DNA of 64,000 nucleotides from assembly GCA_027574665.1 (NCBI GenBank), contig CM050654.1, positions 31,453,722 to 31,517,721 of the forward strand, read 5' to 3'. A program made the position numbers and the translations under genes. A model generated the notes under the pieces. The model did not search any database. It was not told the origin of the DNA and was given only the letters and a program-made list of their open reading frames with translations. Source of the DNA: Rhynochetos jubatus (lineage: Eukaryota > Chordata > Aves > Eurypygiformes > Rhynochetidae). Positions 1-12,736 of this stretch are shown piece by piece. Each line of letters begins with the position of its first letter. The first letter of the stretch is position 1.

Positions 1-3000
1 TTGCAGAGGCTATTCCAATCAGGAAAAAATCTTCCTGTGAATGTGTGGCAGGTGGTGTGAAGGGAACATTACTTTCTTTGGGGATTTGCTGCCTCATTTC
101 TTGCATTACTATTGCCTTCCTTCTCCTTAAAAGTCCTTACCAACTGAGACTCCTGCAGATGAGTAGCGGTGGCTGCCGGAGAGCCAAGGGGCAGCTGAGA
201 GGCGACAGCGGAAGGGAGATTGCCGCATTCTACCCCTCTCTGTGTAGCTGTTGTAGGTTATTTAGTTATTCAGAGTGGTCTTTTAAAGAGTGGTCCTTAA
301 TTTTAGCCAGCTTTTTTGTCCAGTGGAAGTCCTCATCTGGGCGTGCAGAGCAGGTGACTGTCCTGCAAGCTTGACCTGGTGTATGTATAAGCCCTTAATG
401 CTCTCGTGGCAAGTTCTGGTAGGAATGAAGCGTAACTTATTTTTATAGATTTACTTTGCTTGTCTCTAATGATGGGTTAACAGTAGGAATTAGCTTTAAG
501 AATTAAGCACCAGTTTTATTTCTTCTGAAATAAATTAATTTCCTTGCCTGGATAAGCTTAATATACGGTGCAGGGCTCTCATTTGGAAAGTGTCTTACAG
601 TATCTCTGCTACTTGAATTATTGCCAGCAGAGTTTTCATTATCGAGTTTATCTTCCTAAATACTTTATGGCTTCAATTTTTATTATCCTGTGGAAGGTAG
701 AGAACTTACTTTAAAGGGCAAGTAATGAACAGAGAAACCTACAGTGAAAGATTGCTTGCCTGCCTGTCTGTTCCTTGCACTCTTTCACATGGGGAGTCGG
801 CTAGTGATGCTGTTTTTCTGAGTTTATTAATAAGCGAATTCATTGCTTTGACAGTGGGGCATTGTGCTGCTGGTGGTGTGTCTTCTGGGGTCCTGACTGC
901 TTGTGGCTAGCAAGTATCCCAGCACCCTTCTCCTAAGTAGGTGAATGCACCTCATAACCACTTTTTCTCTGATTTTTGGACAAAAAGTGTGCACTCTGCA
1001 TAGTATAGCTGCTGATACTTTTATGGGTGTCTTCTCTGTAACAGCCAATGTCACCATTGCTTTTAACACCCCCACCACATAAGCTACAAGTCCTTTGGGG
1101 TGTACATTTTTTAGGAAGATCTCTTTGCGTTGCATCCGTTTTCCTGATGTTTTATACAAATTGCATCCTGGGAAATCATTTGCTTGCTATGCTGTTTTCC
1201 TGAGCTGGACATGCAAAGCTGTTTCATCTAACCACTGTTCTCTGTCATTTTCATTGCTAAATCCAAAGTATGAAGTCTTCTGTAGTGGGGTAGGAGTGTG
1301 AGGGAAAGTAGTGCAACTTCTCTTCCCTCCCCAAGGCGAAATTTTGTTGATCATCTAACAGTGGAGAAGGTGGGGATCTTTATGGATGTAGAATAATTAT
1401 GGTTTAATTGAGAAGGAAACCTTCTGGTGGTATTTTTCATAAACTCAACAATTTCACCTTGAGGCAGCCATGCTGTTGTCTCTCTCCTTCACATTTCAAT
1501 AGGGGAAGATTAATTTTCAACACCTACTCAGGGCCATGTTCCTCCAAGCTGGTGTAGGAAGTGTAATTCATATCTCCTGATGCCAGCTCATCCACCTTCC
1601 TTCGCTTCTTTTCCCAGCCAAGAGGGATGGTAGGAAGCACCATCATCTCCCAACGCTGATTTCTACCAGTTGTACCATATAGTTTTGACTAGGAGGGTGT
1701 ATACACGCAGCATAATCTTCAATAGCTGGAAGCTGGTCCAGATTTGGAATGGAAATGAGGGACCATGTGATGTTTGTTGTTGGTTTGTTTTAAATAAAGA
1801 TGGTGATTAGCTTAAAGATCTTTCCTGGATGTGTGCTGAAGTCTGTGCCATTGTAGATGGGAATATATTTTTAAAAGGCTAATTTCAGGAGCCAGGCTCA
1901 GCCAGGGCTCCCTGTAGGGTTAAAAGCAGAGAGCGCTCACTCTGAGGGCAAGATAGTGCAGAAATCTCTCTCCCTTCTTAAGTCTCAGGGACCCCTGGGA
2001 GGTAGCAGCCTGTGGCTGAGGTTAGCCTTGGAGAATATTCACCCTTTCCCCTGAGCCTTTACATCAAAAGAAGATATGCTCCAGCGTGACCAGAAATGAA
2101 GGCAGAAGCATATGATATGCAGGAGGTCATCAGAGCTGTCGTCTTTTAAATGCCGTGGAGGCAGCATGCAGGACCTGCTTGGTGTTTCTTTCCTCTGTGC
2201 TGAACCCTCCTCTGCCAAGGTCTGTTGCTGGCTGCTGGGGCCGTGAACATAGCATGGATGCAGACAGAGTTCCCGGAGGATACCTTTGGTTAAACTCCCT
2301 TCTCAGTTTGATCTGATTTGTCTTGTGCAATCGGACTGTCTTTCTGAAAAATAAATTACCCAAACTCGTACTGTAACTGTCTAAAGCTGTTACGAATCCC
2401 CTTCTGCCGAACAGTGTCAGTGGTGCTGGGAGGGAGACAGGCCAGCATAGAAAAGACGATCAAGAATTGGATTTCAAATGCTTTCACCTCTACAACCACG
2501 GTGCTCCAGGAGGGAGGTGAGGCTTGGCTAGCTCAGCGTGCATCCCCACGTGCTAGGCAGGTGTCAGGTAGCTCATGGGGTGTTGACCTGAGCTGTGTGG
2601 CCTGATCAGGAGTGAGTTTGTGTCTGAATTGTTTGGTAGTGACCCACACTGTGCTGCTCCGTTTTTCTCAGTGCCCTGAGGCTTTCCCCAAGGGATGTCT
2701 GTGCCTGCAGCACATGCATAAGGTGCTCCTGAGAGAGACAGTGGCTGTGATGGGGTCACAGCTGCCTCGGCAAGTCGTGTGGACAGCAGAAGAGGTGACC
2801 CATTTGTAGTCGTTTTGTGCCCTGGCTTCACACTGAAGAGCTTCTGGAAGCAGGCAGGAGCTTTATTGTGTGTGTGCATGCTGGGATTGGATTTGCACAG
2901 ATCATTGCACGCACAGATTGCACTGTGAGTTGGTGGCAGTGCCAGTGAGATGATGATAATGGTGGGAATGAGATGCTGTGCTGCTCTTCTGTCACTGGGG

Positions 3001-6000
3001 CAAACTGCGCAGCCCACGCAGCCCAGGCGTTAGGCTGCAGCCGCATAAATGTAGCGTGACTGCAATAATCCCAACTGCTGAAGTGTTTTCCTTCTATTTC
3101 TGTATTTCCTTGGAGTCTTTTCCAGGATGACCTTTCCCAGGCTTTGTCTTTCATGAAGCCGTAAAGCAGTTTGCTTGTCACTGATCCCTAAGCAATGTAG
3201 TACTTGGTGAGATCACACCTACCTTTAAAAGTACAGTGGCAAGGTGGGGTCTGAACTGCTGCGTGCATGTGCACGTTTCTCGCTGTTGAAAATTTGCATT
3301 CAGTGTCGTGTTGAAGATGTTGAAGCTGCTCCTGCTGATCTTGTAAGAGCATCAAGCCTTGAAACATCTTTGTCTTTTAGCATCTGGAATTTTACCTGGG
3401 TGAGAAGTGCTGCTAGTGAGGAGAAGGATGGTTTGGTGGGAGTAAGTACCCAGAGAGAAAAGTATGCATAGCATTTCTTGAGCTCCTGATCCTTCATAAG
3501 ATGGTTTATGTTTGTTTTTCTTTAAAGCAGAAACCTGGAGATCTGGGCATAGCATGATGGCTATGACCATTACAACTATTATGTGAACATGCAACCAACA
3601 AGGTTGCAAATTCGTACCTGTGATTACGGGGGAGAAACAGCTACAATTGTCATCCTCCCTCCCTTCCAAATCTGTGGATGATTTCCTATCAGATGGATAT
3701 CTGCAGTACAGACAGCTAAATTATGCAAGGGAATCTGCAGCTGTTGTAGTTTATGCTCTCCTACACTGGCAAAAGAACTGTAAGCTGCCTTGTGTCAAAC
3801 CTTACAGCTAGTCTTACATGATGCGTAAGAAATCTTTGCATGTTAAAGGCTTCTGGGGCAGAAGAGAATACATTTGTGTTCTCACGCAGGTGATAAGGGG
3901 GCTGGGACTTGTGTGTATCCTTGCTCTGGCTGCAAGGATCGTGTCTCCCTCCCATGTATGTACTCTTGCTTTTATATATACAGGTGTATGTTCAAAGTTA
4001 ACAACAGGGCACGCATAAGGGCTGGCTATTCTGCTGCGTGGAGAGGTCTCTGGGATTAGGAATGGAGAATGCAAAGGTGTATCCCCAGGTGTAAATGTTT
4101 AGGGATGAAAGGTGCATCTGAATTTTTTGAGATTGTTTGTTTGTTTCTTGGAGTTTTCTGTAAATCCTTCATGAGTGTAGGCTGAACTGCCAGTGACCCA
4201 CTTGCTGAAAGCAGGACATGCTTTGTGCTTCAAATTCATTTTCTCATCAGGCTAATGGAGGTATTTTTGGTATGCAGCTATGGATAGATGAAGAGCTGGT
4301 GTGATACAGTAAAGAGCTGGTATGCGGTCGCAGTACTCAAGCAGTCTGTTGATGGCAGAAATCAATGATTCTTTAAAATCTTTATTTGCAATTTAATTTA
4401 TTTCTAGGGTTCTTCATGTCAGAAATTCCGTGTCCGCAGCTGCCTGGATGTTGGCTTTTATCTCTCGTTGCTTGTCATGCACACTTCAGATCCTCAGACA
4501 ATGTTGGCTTGAAATGAGAGGACGTGACCAAAAGCATGGTGTTTGTTTATATAGCCATAATAACGTGGAAGAAAAAAACAGTGAATGACAGAGACAAACA
4601 GAGATTTATGTTCTGGGGACAGCGCCGAGACAGCACATGCAGGAGCTCAGCTGGAGCTGCTTGACTGGTTTTCTGCCCACCTTCTGGAGGCAAAACTCAG
4701 TTTAACAGTATAAGTGTTTGTGTTCACTTCTGAAAGCATTCGGAGCAACTGTGCTCTGTATGGTGAATCTTTGCCATAGTGCCAAACGGGCTGCTGTCAA
4801 CAAATACACAGTGTTTACTTGGAAAAAAAGGTTGCTTGGTACATGTGTTAACCTTCGCTCTGTGCTTGTGCTGCTCGCCCTTGCACGATAGCATTGCTCT
4901 GTCTGCACCTGGCTGTTGCCTCTGCACTAGAGTGCGGCCATGCTCTGGGAAGGACGCAGTGCTGAGCGAGCGTTGTCCTCTGCCCTGCGGTGGGATTCTA
5001 GAGGGAGGTGACATCTCTGTGCTGGAGCGATCTGGGGATCTGTGATCGCTGTCATTCTGGCGTTGTAGCTGAGCTATGCTGTGTGACAGCAACTGCGCCG
5101 AAGGAAGGGGCTGTTTAGCTCCTGCCTGTGTGGTGCAAATGAGGAGATTGATTATAAATAAACTGGGAGAATGGAATCCTTGCTTCATTTAGACACCGGT
5201 TTTAAAAATGGTTAGCGAGGGCCTGTCTTGTACCAGATGTCCTACAACTGGGTTTTGTAAGCTTTGACTTCTTTGTCCTGTCTTGTAAGACGACTCCTTT
5301 ACACTGTGTGCTCTTTGCCATTCAGGCACCTTGGCCCTTGCAGCCTGGGGCTCCTTTTGTGCAAGAGAAGCAAGATGAGATGTTGAGAGGGCAAAGGAGT
5401 TGTCCAGAACTGTTTGGCAAAGCCAAGCACTGAACCCGGTCTGGTTTCTACTGCCGGCTGGAGAGTAACTCTGACTTGCACCTCTTGTATAGACACACGT
5501 CCCTCGGGCGTTTCCACCAGCCATGACCCAGAGAGGCTCAGAGGACGTCAGTGCTTGGAGCAGGCTGTGGGGCATCCTTGTGTTGACTGTGACCTTTCTC
5601 TTCTCACCCGGGATTGAGTGAGTCGCTTCCCTTGCTTAGTCTTTTAGTTTAAATGTCAGCGTACACTTGACATGACAGTGCATCTTCTCAGAGCACATCC
5701 ATCACAGGTGCCCACTGTGGACCTGTGGGCTTCCTTCCACTGTCCCAGCAGACCTTATGCAGCACGTTAGAGCATCTGGGCTAAGGGCCTGTAGGGTGGT
5801 TGTTATTTCCCCATTCATTTTATGAACAGGATATGTCTAAAACAAGAGGAGCTTAGTGCAGAGGGATACAGCTGCTGCTGAACAACCTGATGTAGCAATC
5901 CAAGGGGAGACCATGACCTTGGAATTAATTTAAATGACTTTTTCATTGGCCTTGAGAATTTAATGGTGATCCTCACACGATTATTGAAAGGTGGGATAAA

Positions 6001-8815
6001 TAATCATAGAAGAGATGAATTGATTTGCAGTGTGTAGGTCTGACTTCTAATTCTTATCTCCCCTTTTCTGCAGTGGTTGGTGGAAGCAGGCTGTAGCACG
6101 CAATAGCAAAACTCTCATGAAGATGGTCAGAGAAGCATCGTTTTCAGTGGGAGAAGCTCTTAAGATTCCTTGTCTCTCTTTCAGATTCAGTTTAATGTGG
6201 TGGCTTACTTCCAGGCTGGCATATGAGCAGTCCTCTGTTGGGTAGAACTGGCATTTGCATGATAAAGATTTGAGGACTTCAGTTTGCATTTAGGTGCCTT
6301 TAAAGACCTGATCCTGCTTTCCCTTTATTTTAGGCATGAGTGAGTTGGCTTTGTGGCAGGCAGTAGTGCTGTGTCTGTGATGTTCATGAAAGAACCTGGA
6401 ACAGTGACATTTCATAGTCTGGATACCTTTCCCCGAAATGTCAGGGACATGAATTTCAGATGCTTTGGATTGTTTTTTATTTCCTGGGCAAAGTATACGT
6501 AGCTTAGTTCGGTTTGGTTTGTTTTCCCCCCCGCCTCTGCATAGGTTTGTGAAAACTCAGGTTGTTGACACTTCTGGTTGATCAGGTCTAATGTTAATGA
6601 TTGTGGAATATAGCGTAGATGATGTGGATGCTGTATCTAGAGCACAATATGCAGCTTGCTCTGGCTGGAGGACAAGCTCTGTAAAGGCCACCCAGGTAAA
6701 GTTACCCCTGCAAAATGTATTTCTTGGTACAAATTCGAGGTGGCTAATTCGGAGAGGTTCCCATGTATCTGAGCTGGGACACAAGATGCCATTTGTTTAG
6801 AAGTGAGGAAGAGCACAAAATGAATAAAGTTCCCCGCTCCTAAAAGGAGAACTAAATCAACTCCGGCAGGTGTCAGGGAACTGTCAGCCCCTTCCACAAA
6901 GCCATATGCCTGCAAGTTTTCTGTGGGTGGCAAACAAATCATTTTGCCAGCCTCTTTCATGCTCTCACCCAAGACAAGCAGTGCTGAGACAGTAACTGCC
7001 TCAGCCTTTTCCAGCTTCTTCCCGAATTCACCTCTGAAGCTGTCACATCAGGTTCCCAGCTTAGAGGCACATGCTTCCGCCACCCTGTAAAACCAAAGCC
7101 AAGCTTCCTCCTCCAGCGGATGTCCCCTCGTCCTGCTGCTCCTACCACATTAAAGCAGTGGAGTTTGCTCAGGTGAACATGGGGCTTTTCCATGCTGTCA
7201 CCGCTGTGCAGATGGCTAAGCAGTATGGACCTTCACTGGTGTTTGCACTGGGGCTTGGTCTGGAATCAACCGTTGGGGTATTTGCTGTAATTCTCAGGTG
7301 GGATGGGCAGTCTTTATTCAGATATATCCACCCTGTGCCCTGAGAGGGTTCCATGGTGTGCTGCGGTGGTCGGAGCTGTGGTGGAGTTACACCTGGATGG
7401 ATGTCCTATCCCGTCATGGCTCCGACCACTCTTGGACTTGTGCTGTATAGAACATGGTTGTCTGGTTCAGCTCAGGCTTAGGTTTGCGTCTGCTGGCTTC
7501 GGCAGTCACCCCATTAATGGGAATTAAAGCAGTGCTGAGATTCAGCATCCTTGGTGTATTTTCTTTCAGACAGTGGTGTAAAAATAGCCCCAACCCTGTT
7601 GCCCATACACCTCAGAATTGGCTTTTGCTGAAGCTGCACCTTAAAGATATCTAGCCGTATTTTCAGATACAGCTTCCAAAAGCTCAGCAAAGTGGGGCTT
7701 TCAGGTGCCTCTTCCATCAGTAACAGCTGAAGAGGAAGAGCTGCAAACAAGAGGAAAAAGTGCGGCGAGGGTTGCGTTGAGATTGCGTGGCGCCGGGGCA
7801 GCAAGGGCAGCGCGCCTGGGTCGCGTGCAGCCCTCCGCGGCCTCGTTGGTGCGCGGGACCCGGCCCTCGCCCTGCCCAGGTGTCACCTCTGCCTCCCCTT
7901 GCTCTGCGGGGACTGGGGGTGTGCTGGTCTGGGGGTGGTGGCGGGGGCTGCGCGGGGCGATGAAGGGGCTGTCCTGCGGGGGCCCAGCATGGCACCGTCG
8001 GCTTTGCATTGTGACAGGAACCTCAGCTGGTCCCCAAAGTTCAGCTTGCCTGGGAGCAGTTGCACCAGCTGAAAACACTTTAATTTACACCCAAATAATT
8101 TATTTTAAATCTGCTTTTCTCGCTCGTGCATTCATTTTACGTTATTGTAATGTCAGCACTTAGCAGTGAAGTAACGGCAGATCTCTGGAGAACTTCGCAC
8201 AAGCGAGAAAGCACCATTATCTCGGTTTTACAGGCCCTGCTTATGTTGAGAACATGTGTGGTGGTGTAATTACACTGATGTGATTAAATCAGTGCAAATC
8301 CTTGCTAGAGGGACATGCTGCACCACTGTAAAGCGGGGGCTTATTATCAGTGCAGTTTAATTCAAATTACATTACTCAATTAAGCTGTGCTAGTATAAGC
8401 CTCTGTTTAAAGTCAGGAAGTCACATGAGGGCCTGCGTTGTTTCCTTTTTAAAGCAGAAAAGAATTTGGAAGCTGAAATTGGTGAGCTTGTGCCTCGCCC
8501 AAGAGCATGCTGAAGCGATGGGCTAGACAAGTACTGTCCTTACAGTACTTTCCAGGAGGAAAGAGGCGTGGGTGCGAATTCAAGGGTTTTATTATTATTT
8601 TTTAATAGATTAAATTCTTTGTTTAAACCATAGTGACCACTTTGGAAAAGATACTACATCATACTAAGGCTTTAGAAATAAAATAAGTAAAATGTATACT
8701 AAATTCTAGTAAATCTCTACCACATGGTTTTGGATTTTGATAATAGCGAGATGGGTCAGTGAATAACCATGGCGTGTACAACTTAATTGGATTTTTTTTT
8801 TTTTTCTTTTGGCAG
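1..8815 (+). other. PDIA5: PDIA5 intron (3' part; upstream end outside window)
   Basis: No convincing coding exon was found here on either strand. The next PDIA5 exon begins with the last two bases of a Trp codon, so the missing upstream exon must end one base into that codon, after a sequence encoding roughly FxAP. I searched by eye for such an exon, and for the exon carrying the first redox domain, and saw neither. The intron is therefore probably longer than 8.8 kb. It holds a CpG-rich patch near 7750-7985, a short hairpin at 8273-8294 and otherwise ordinary AT-leaning sequence. The acceptor is a long T-rich tract ending in GGCAG just before 8816. Confidence 0.7.
7752..7985. other. Intragenic CpG-rich patch
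   Basis: A hand count gives about 23 CpG dinucleotides in roughly 240 bases, against very few in the flanking kilobases. The sequence is G+C rich on both sides of 7800-7930. It lies in the PDIA5 intron about 0.8 kb before the CGHC exon. There is no recognisable coding homology: open frames through it on both strands look like GC-rich chance frames. It could be an orphan CpG island, an alternative promoter or simply a GC-rich relic. Confidence 0.6.
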
Positions 8816-8886
8816 GGTGTGGGCACTGTAAGAAAATGAAGCCAGAATATGAGAAGGCTGCAGAGTTTCTCCATGTAGCCAGTGAT
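8816..8886 (+). CDS. PDIA5: PDIA5 coding exon with CGHC active site (sixth from last)
   Basis: This 71-base exon encodes the active-site segment of the second redox-active thioredoxin-like domain of protein disulfide isomerase A5, an ER-lumen enzyme that forms and rearranges disulfides in secretory proteins. After two bases completing a Trp codon, it reads CGHCKKMKPEYEKAAEF and ends at an Asp codon. The CGHC motif with its trailing Lys and Pro is the classical PDI catalytic signature, and the segment is close to human PDIA5 as I remember it. The acceptor is AG at 8814-8815 behind a long pyrimidine tract. The donor is GTAAAC at 8887. The exon enters after codon base 1 and leaves in phase 0, matching the next exon. 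Upstream exons of the gene are not in the window. Confidence 0.95.
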
Positions 8887-9926
8887 GTAAACTAATTTCC
8901 TTTATTATATCCTTTAAATAATCAGTAATAAATAACTGGGGTAATAAAAGTGACTTTTCTCCCTACAACAAATTCAGCTGTTCTCATCCTCCCACAGGAC
9001 CCTTCAAAATGTGCTTCCAAAGTACAGTCTCATCGCTAATGCATGAGCCCTGCCAAAGTCTTAGAAAGAACATTCTGTCTTGAAAGAAAACAAAATCGAA
9101 AAATGTTTATGTATTCTGCTGTAGGCCTTATACATAATATGATCAAATCCAAAATGGATTTTTTTTCCCCTTACTTAAAGACATCAAATGTGAAGAAACA
9201 TAGGCTTTTATTTATGAATTAGAGTTGGAAGAAAACCAAAGAGGGTTGGTCCCTCTTTCAAATACCCTGGTTTTATGGTTGCATCACTCCATTAGCTTCA
9301 TCTTAAGTGCTCCATCAGCATGGCTGGAGAAGAGAGATCCAGTAATATGAGTGTTATTGATTCAGTCTCACGCTGTGTATGCCGTGCAAGAGAGGCAGAA
9401 TTAGTCCTCCCCATATTTTAAGCATCTTCAATGGAGACATCTAGAGTCCCTTTGTAGTTGTTGGAGACGGAGGAGATGAGAAAAACAAAGTTCAGATGAA
9501 TCACACTCTACAAGTGTCTGTTCTCCTGTGACTCTAAAGTGGTCCATGTAAAGATGCTTACAAGCTAGGGAAAATTAATTTGCCTTGAAGTAAACTTGTC
9601 TTTAACAATGCTCGTTTCTTCTGGGAGAAATGGGGATTTGTGGGAAGAAATGCCATTCCTGGGAACAGCTCTTTGGCATTATATAGTGGATTATATACAG
9701 GGGATCCTGTCAGAAATGGGAGGAGAACAGGTAACACTGGTTACATTTAGTCCGTAAGATGCCCCTTCTTGGGTTTGCATCAGTCCTCTGTGTCTTTCTG
9801 TGTGTCTGTGCTGAGGACCTGAGGAAGTGCAGGCACCTAGATAATGAGTGGGTGCCTCCAAGTCCGGTTTCCTGCCAAAGGGGGGCGTATGTTGCTGGGA
9901 TTTACAGTTAGTGGTCTCTGTTTCAG
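8887..9926 (+). other. PDIA5: PDIA5 intron, 1.04 kb
   Basis: GT-AG intron with donor GTAAAC at 8887 and acceptor TTTCAG ending at 9926. I see no gene, RNA or recognisable repeat inside it. It leaves between complete codons (phase 0). Confidence 0.85.
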
Positions 9927-10090
9927 AGTCCAGGTGTCCTTGCAGCAGTCGATGCTACCGTCAACAAGGCGCTGGCAGAAAGATACCGCATCTCAGGGTT
10001 TCCTACTTTGAAGTACTTTAAGGATGGAGAGGAGAAATACACTCTGCCACACCTCAGAACAAAGAAGAAGATCATCGACTGGCTGCTAAA
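9927..10090 (+). CDS. PDIA5: PDIA5 coding exon, rest of the CGHC thioredoxin domain
   Basis: This 164-base exon gives 54 codons plus two bases. It begins SPGVLAAVDATVNKALAERY and contains the thioredoxin-fold cis-proline segment SGFPTLKYF, followed by the basic TKKK stretch before DWLLK. The order VDAT, FPTLKYF, RTKKK matches human PDIA5 closely. One extra Glu (GEEKY against GEKY in human, from memory) makes the CGHC to CPHC spacing 122 residues rather than the 121 I recall for human. The acceptor is TTTCAG ending at 9926 and the donor is GTAAGT at 10091. The final AA joins a T from the next exon to form an Asn codon. Confidence 0.95.
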
Positions 10091-12605
10091 GTAAGTTTTT
10101 GAGGGTTTGAGATAGTATTTGAGATCCTGGTTACTGCCTCCTGAAGACTACTTTGGTGAGGAAGTAAATCTTAAACCCAGCTTCATCAACTGCCTAAATC
10201 CCTTGCAAAACCCCAAATGGAATTGCAGTATTCAAAGCCATACCAACATGTATGTTAATTATGGTCTCTAATTCACCAAATCCTTTATTTGCTGCAGGGT
10301 TTTTCACACTTGTCCTGGTATTTCTTTCCCAAAATAAATGTTTTTCAAATGTACCCTAAGCCTCTCACCAGAGGATGAATTGCAGTCGGTCTGAAAAATA
10401 AACAGAACATTTGTTGTTCTGTCTTTATACGAAGCAGCAGATTTCACTGTTAGAAGATGAATTTCTGCAGTTGTACTTTTCTTTTTCCAGCATTTCAGGG
10501 CCAGTGCCTAGAACACCAGCTACGTGGAGCTGAAGGAAAGCCAGCAAGACCAACAAAACCGGCACCTTTGTCTGCACTAACCAACTTTTCTTGAGTGGTG
10601 TGCTAAAATAATGCAGAGTTAAGTTTGATGTATGATGAAAATAATTCCATTTTGAAGAAGTAAATTGCTGGTATAATTCTCTCTTTAAGTATTCTGGAAT
10701 AAAATATGCATTTCCTTTAGGTACTGTAACCCTAATGTATTTTCTGCATTATTCAATGGGAGAAAAACTGCCAGTGTTTTGTGAAGTTTTTAAATCATTT
10801 AACTCTTAAGTGCAGTTGGCGTGAGGAATGTAATCTTAATTTTTCCCCTCTGACTTGGGGGGGGTGGGGAGGAGGGTTGTGTAGCATTTTATTTTTGGGT
10901 TAGTTTTTTTTTTCTTTCCTTTTTAAACTACATCTCTGAGTCCTTCAAATCAGGCAATAGCTGTGGTCTGGCATCATCTTTGTAGCATGTTGAGAAGTTT
11001 TATCTGTATTTTACATTTAGATAGAGTACTCCCTTGGCCTCCCTGCATCCTCCAGGCTGCTGTGTCCATGCTGGGTGTTTAGTCACCAGCGAGCTGGAGT
11101 ATTTGGAGCGCTACGTAACTTACGTTGAGTAAAACAGTCAGGTTGATACTGCCTGCACATATTGGCAGGTGAATAAGCAATGAGGAAGAAGGAAGGGCTG
11201 TTAATGCCTTCTGTATCCACTGTCCGTCAGGAAGACTTTTGTCTGCAGCCTGAGCTAGTCAGCAACTCAGGGACGCAGACAGCTCGTCTCCTGCTCTTGG
11301 CTGCTGGTTGCTCTCCCAGGCAGAGATGCAATAGAGAAATGATCCTTGTTTGCTGACCAGGGGTAAAATTGTCACAGCTGCACTGAAGTTGGTGGAAGTA
11401 GGGATGCATCTGGGCTGCAGGCTGGAGATGAACGTACAGCTTGTGGAAACCTGTCCCAGTGAGTCGTCTAGTCGCAGCTACGTGGGTTTCAGCTCCGGGC
11501 CCTCTGTGGTGACTGCAGGCTGTGCTGCCACATTCGGTTGTTAGCAGTGTCTGGGTGGCTTAGGTTAGCATGGAACGGTCTGTGTGAGATGAAGTCACAC
11601 CTCTGACTGTAACCGATGGTAGCTCACACCAGTTGTGTTGGTGTGAAAATGCAGACCAGCTGCCCCCGTTCTTTCACTAACAACTGGCAAATCAGTATCG
11701 ATGGAAAGGTGATGGATGTCCACCGAGTGACCTTGAGTAGGACTTTAAAAATTACGTTTTTCTCCACTTGGTTTTTATGTACCTGTTACAACTTAAAATG
11801 GTGTAACTCAAAGTGACAAGAGAGTCTGAAAAGCTAATTTATTACCAAGGCGACATACGAAGGTCTTTATACCGTGGCACCATTCTGATAATTTTATATA
11901 AGTAATCACTATTTAAGGTACAGCAGGAATGAATTTAATGAGTCTGAAAGAAGTCTGTGAGCTGGTGAATCGCAGAAGTTTTGTTAGAGGCGCTCTGGAT
12001 GTGCGGGATTGCTCTGATCTAGTCAGTATGTGCAGTCATAATTGAAACCTGACATTCTCTTTATCAAGGTAAAATATTCCAGTTCAGTCACCCCCAGTCT
12101 TCCAAGTGGAACGATGCTGATTATTGCATCCTGGCTTTAATATCTGAATTTAAGAGAAGGTCATGAAATTCTTTATAGAAGTTTGCATGATAGCGATAAA
12201 GAGTACAAAAAGGATGTTTGAATGGAAGATGCTGTTCTATATCGGTTGCCTTTTGATTCCTCCTGCTTTCTGTTCTTCCAATTCATGCCCATGGATGGCA
12301 CAGTGATACAAGAGCAATGTTTTTTCCACCCAGATCTTGGATGCAGTGCAGAAAATCTTTATTCTGCATTCCTACTCGTACGCCTGAGTACGATCACTGA
12401 GATTGTATTTTTATTAAGGTCCAGAAATTAACTTGCATCTTTTTTGTTATCTGGAGTTGGAAATATCGAGTGCATTTTTCTGCTGCACAGGTACCCTGAA
12501 GGATTGTTCAACTTCAGTTCCCTTGTGGTAGTTACCAGGATGCGATGCCCCTTTGCCTGCTTCCAGAAACAGTTTTAAACCCATCTCATTTCCCTTCTTT
12601 TCTAG
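10091..12605 (+). other. PDIA5: PDIA5 intron, 2.5 kb
   Basis: GT-AG intron with donor GTAAGT at 10091 and acceptor TTTTCTAG ending at 12605. It splits an Asn codon after its second base. It contains a guanine-run tract at 10857-10876 that fits a G-quadruplex pattern, and AATAAA-like hexamers such as that near 10700. No gene or clear repeat was seen. Confidence 0.85.
10857..10876 (+). other. G-quadruplex-type guanine tract
   Basis: Eight consecutive G, then T, four G, and AGGAGGG fit the pattern of four runs of three or more G with short loops on the sense strand. It lies in a PDIA5 intron, so it could form in pre-mRNA. Folding and function are inference only. Confidence 0.45.
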
Positions 12606-12736
12606 TCCTGAAGCACCACCTCCACCTGAGCCTGCATGGGAGGAAAAACAGACTAGCGTTATCCACCTTGCTGGAGAAGACTTCAGAGAGTCCTTGAAGA
12701 AGAAGAAGCACACCCTTGTCATGTTCTATGCACCAT
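12606..12736 (+). CDS. PDIA5: PDIA5 coding exon, interdomain linker and start of last thioredoxin domain
   Basis: This 131-base exon completes an Asn codon, gives 43 codons, and ends on the first base of a Trp codon. It opens with the proline-rich linker PEAPPPPEPAWEE between the second and third redox domains. It continues TSVIHLAGEDFRESLKKKKH and TLVMFYAP, the first strand-helix-strand of the final thioredoxin-like domain. The Pro-rich linker and the KKKKHTLVMFYAP run are diagnostic for PDIA5 among PDI family members. The acceptor is TTTTCTAG ending at 12605. The donor is GTGAGT at 12737, which breaks the active-site Trp codon. Reading through the donor would replace that Trp with Cys and soon stop, so the splice call is secure. 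Confidence 0.95.

Noticed and set aside
1130-1165. GATGTTTTATACAAATTGC as a relic of the PDIA5 MFYAP segment
   Set aside because: The similarity is four or five codons only; there is no supporting sequence on either side and no splice donor in the right phase.
8300-8328. Possible upstream PDIA5 exon ending GGACATGCTGCACCACT before GTAAAG
   Set aside because: The encoded HAAP resembles the HAP before the active-site Trp. However, the exon would end two bases into a codon rather than one, and the preceding residues do not match PDIA5.
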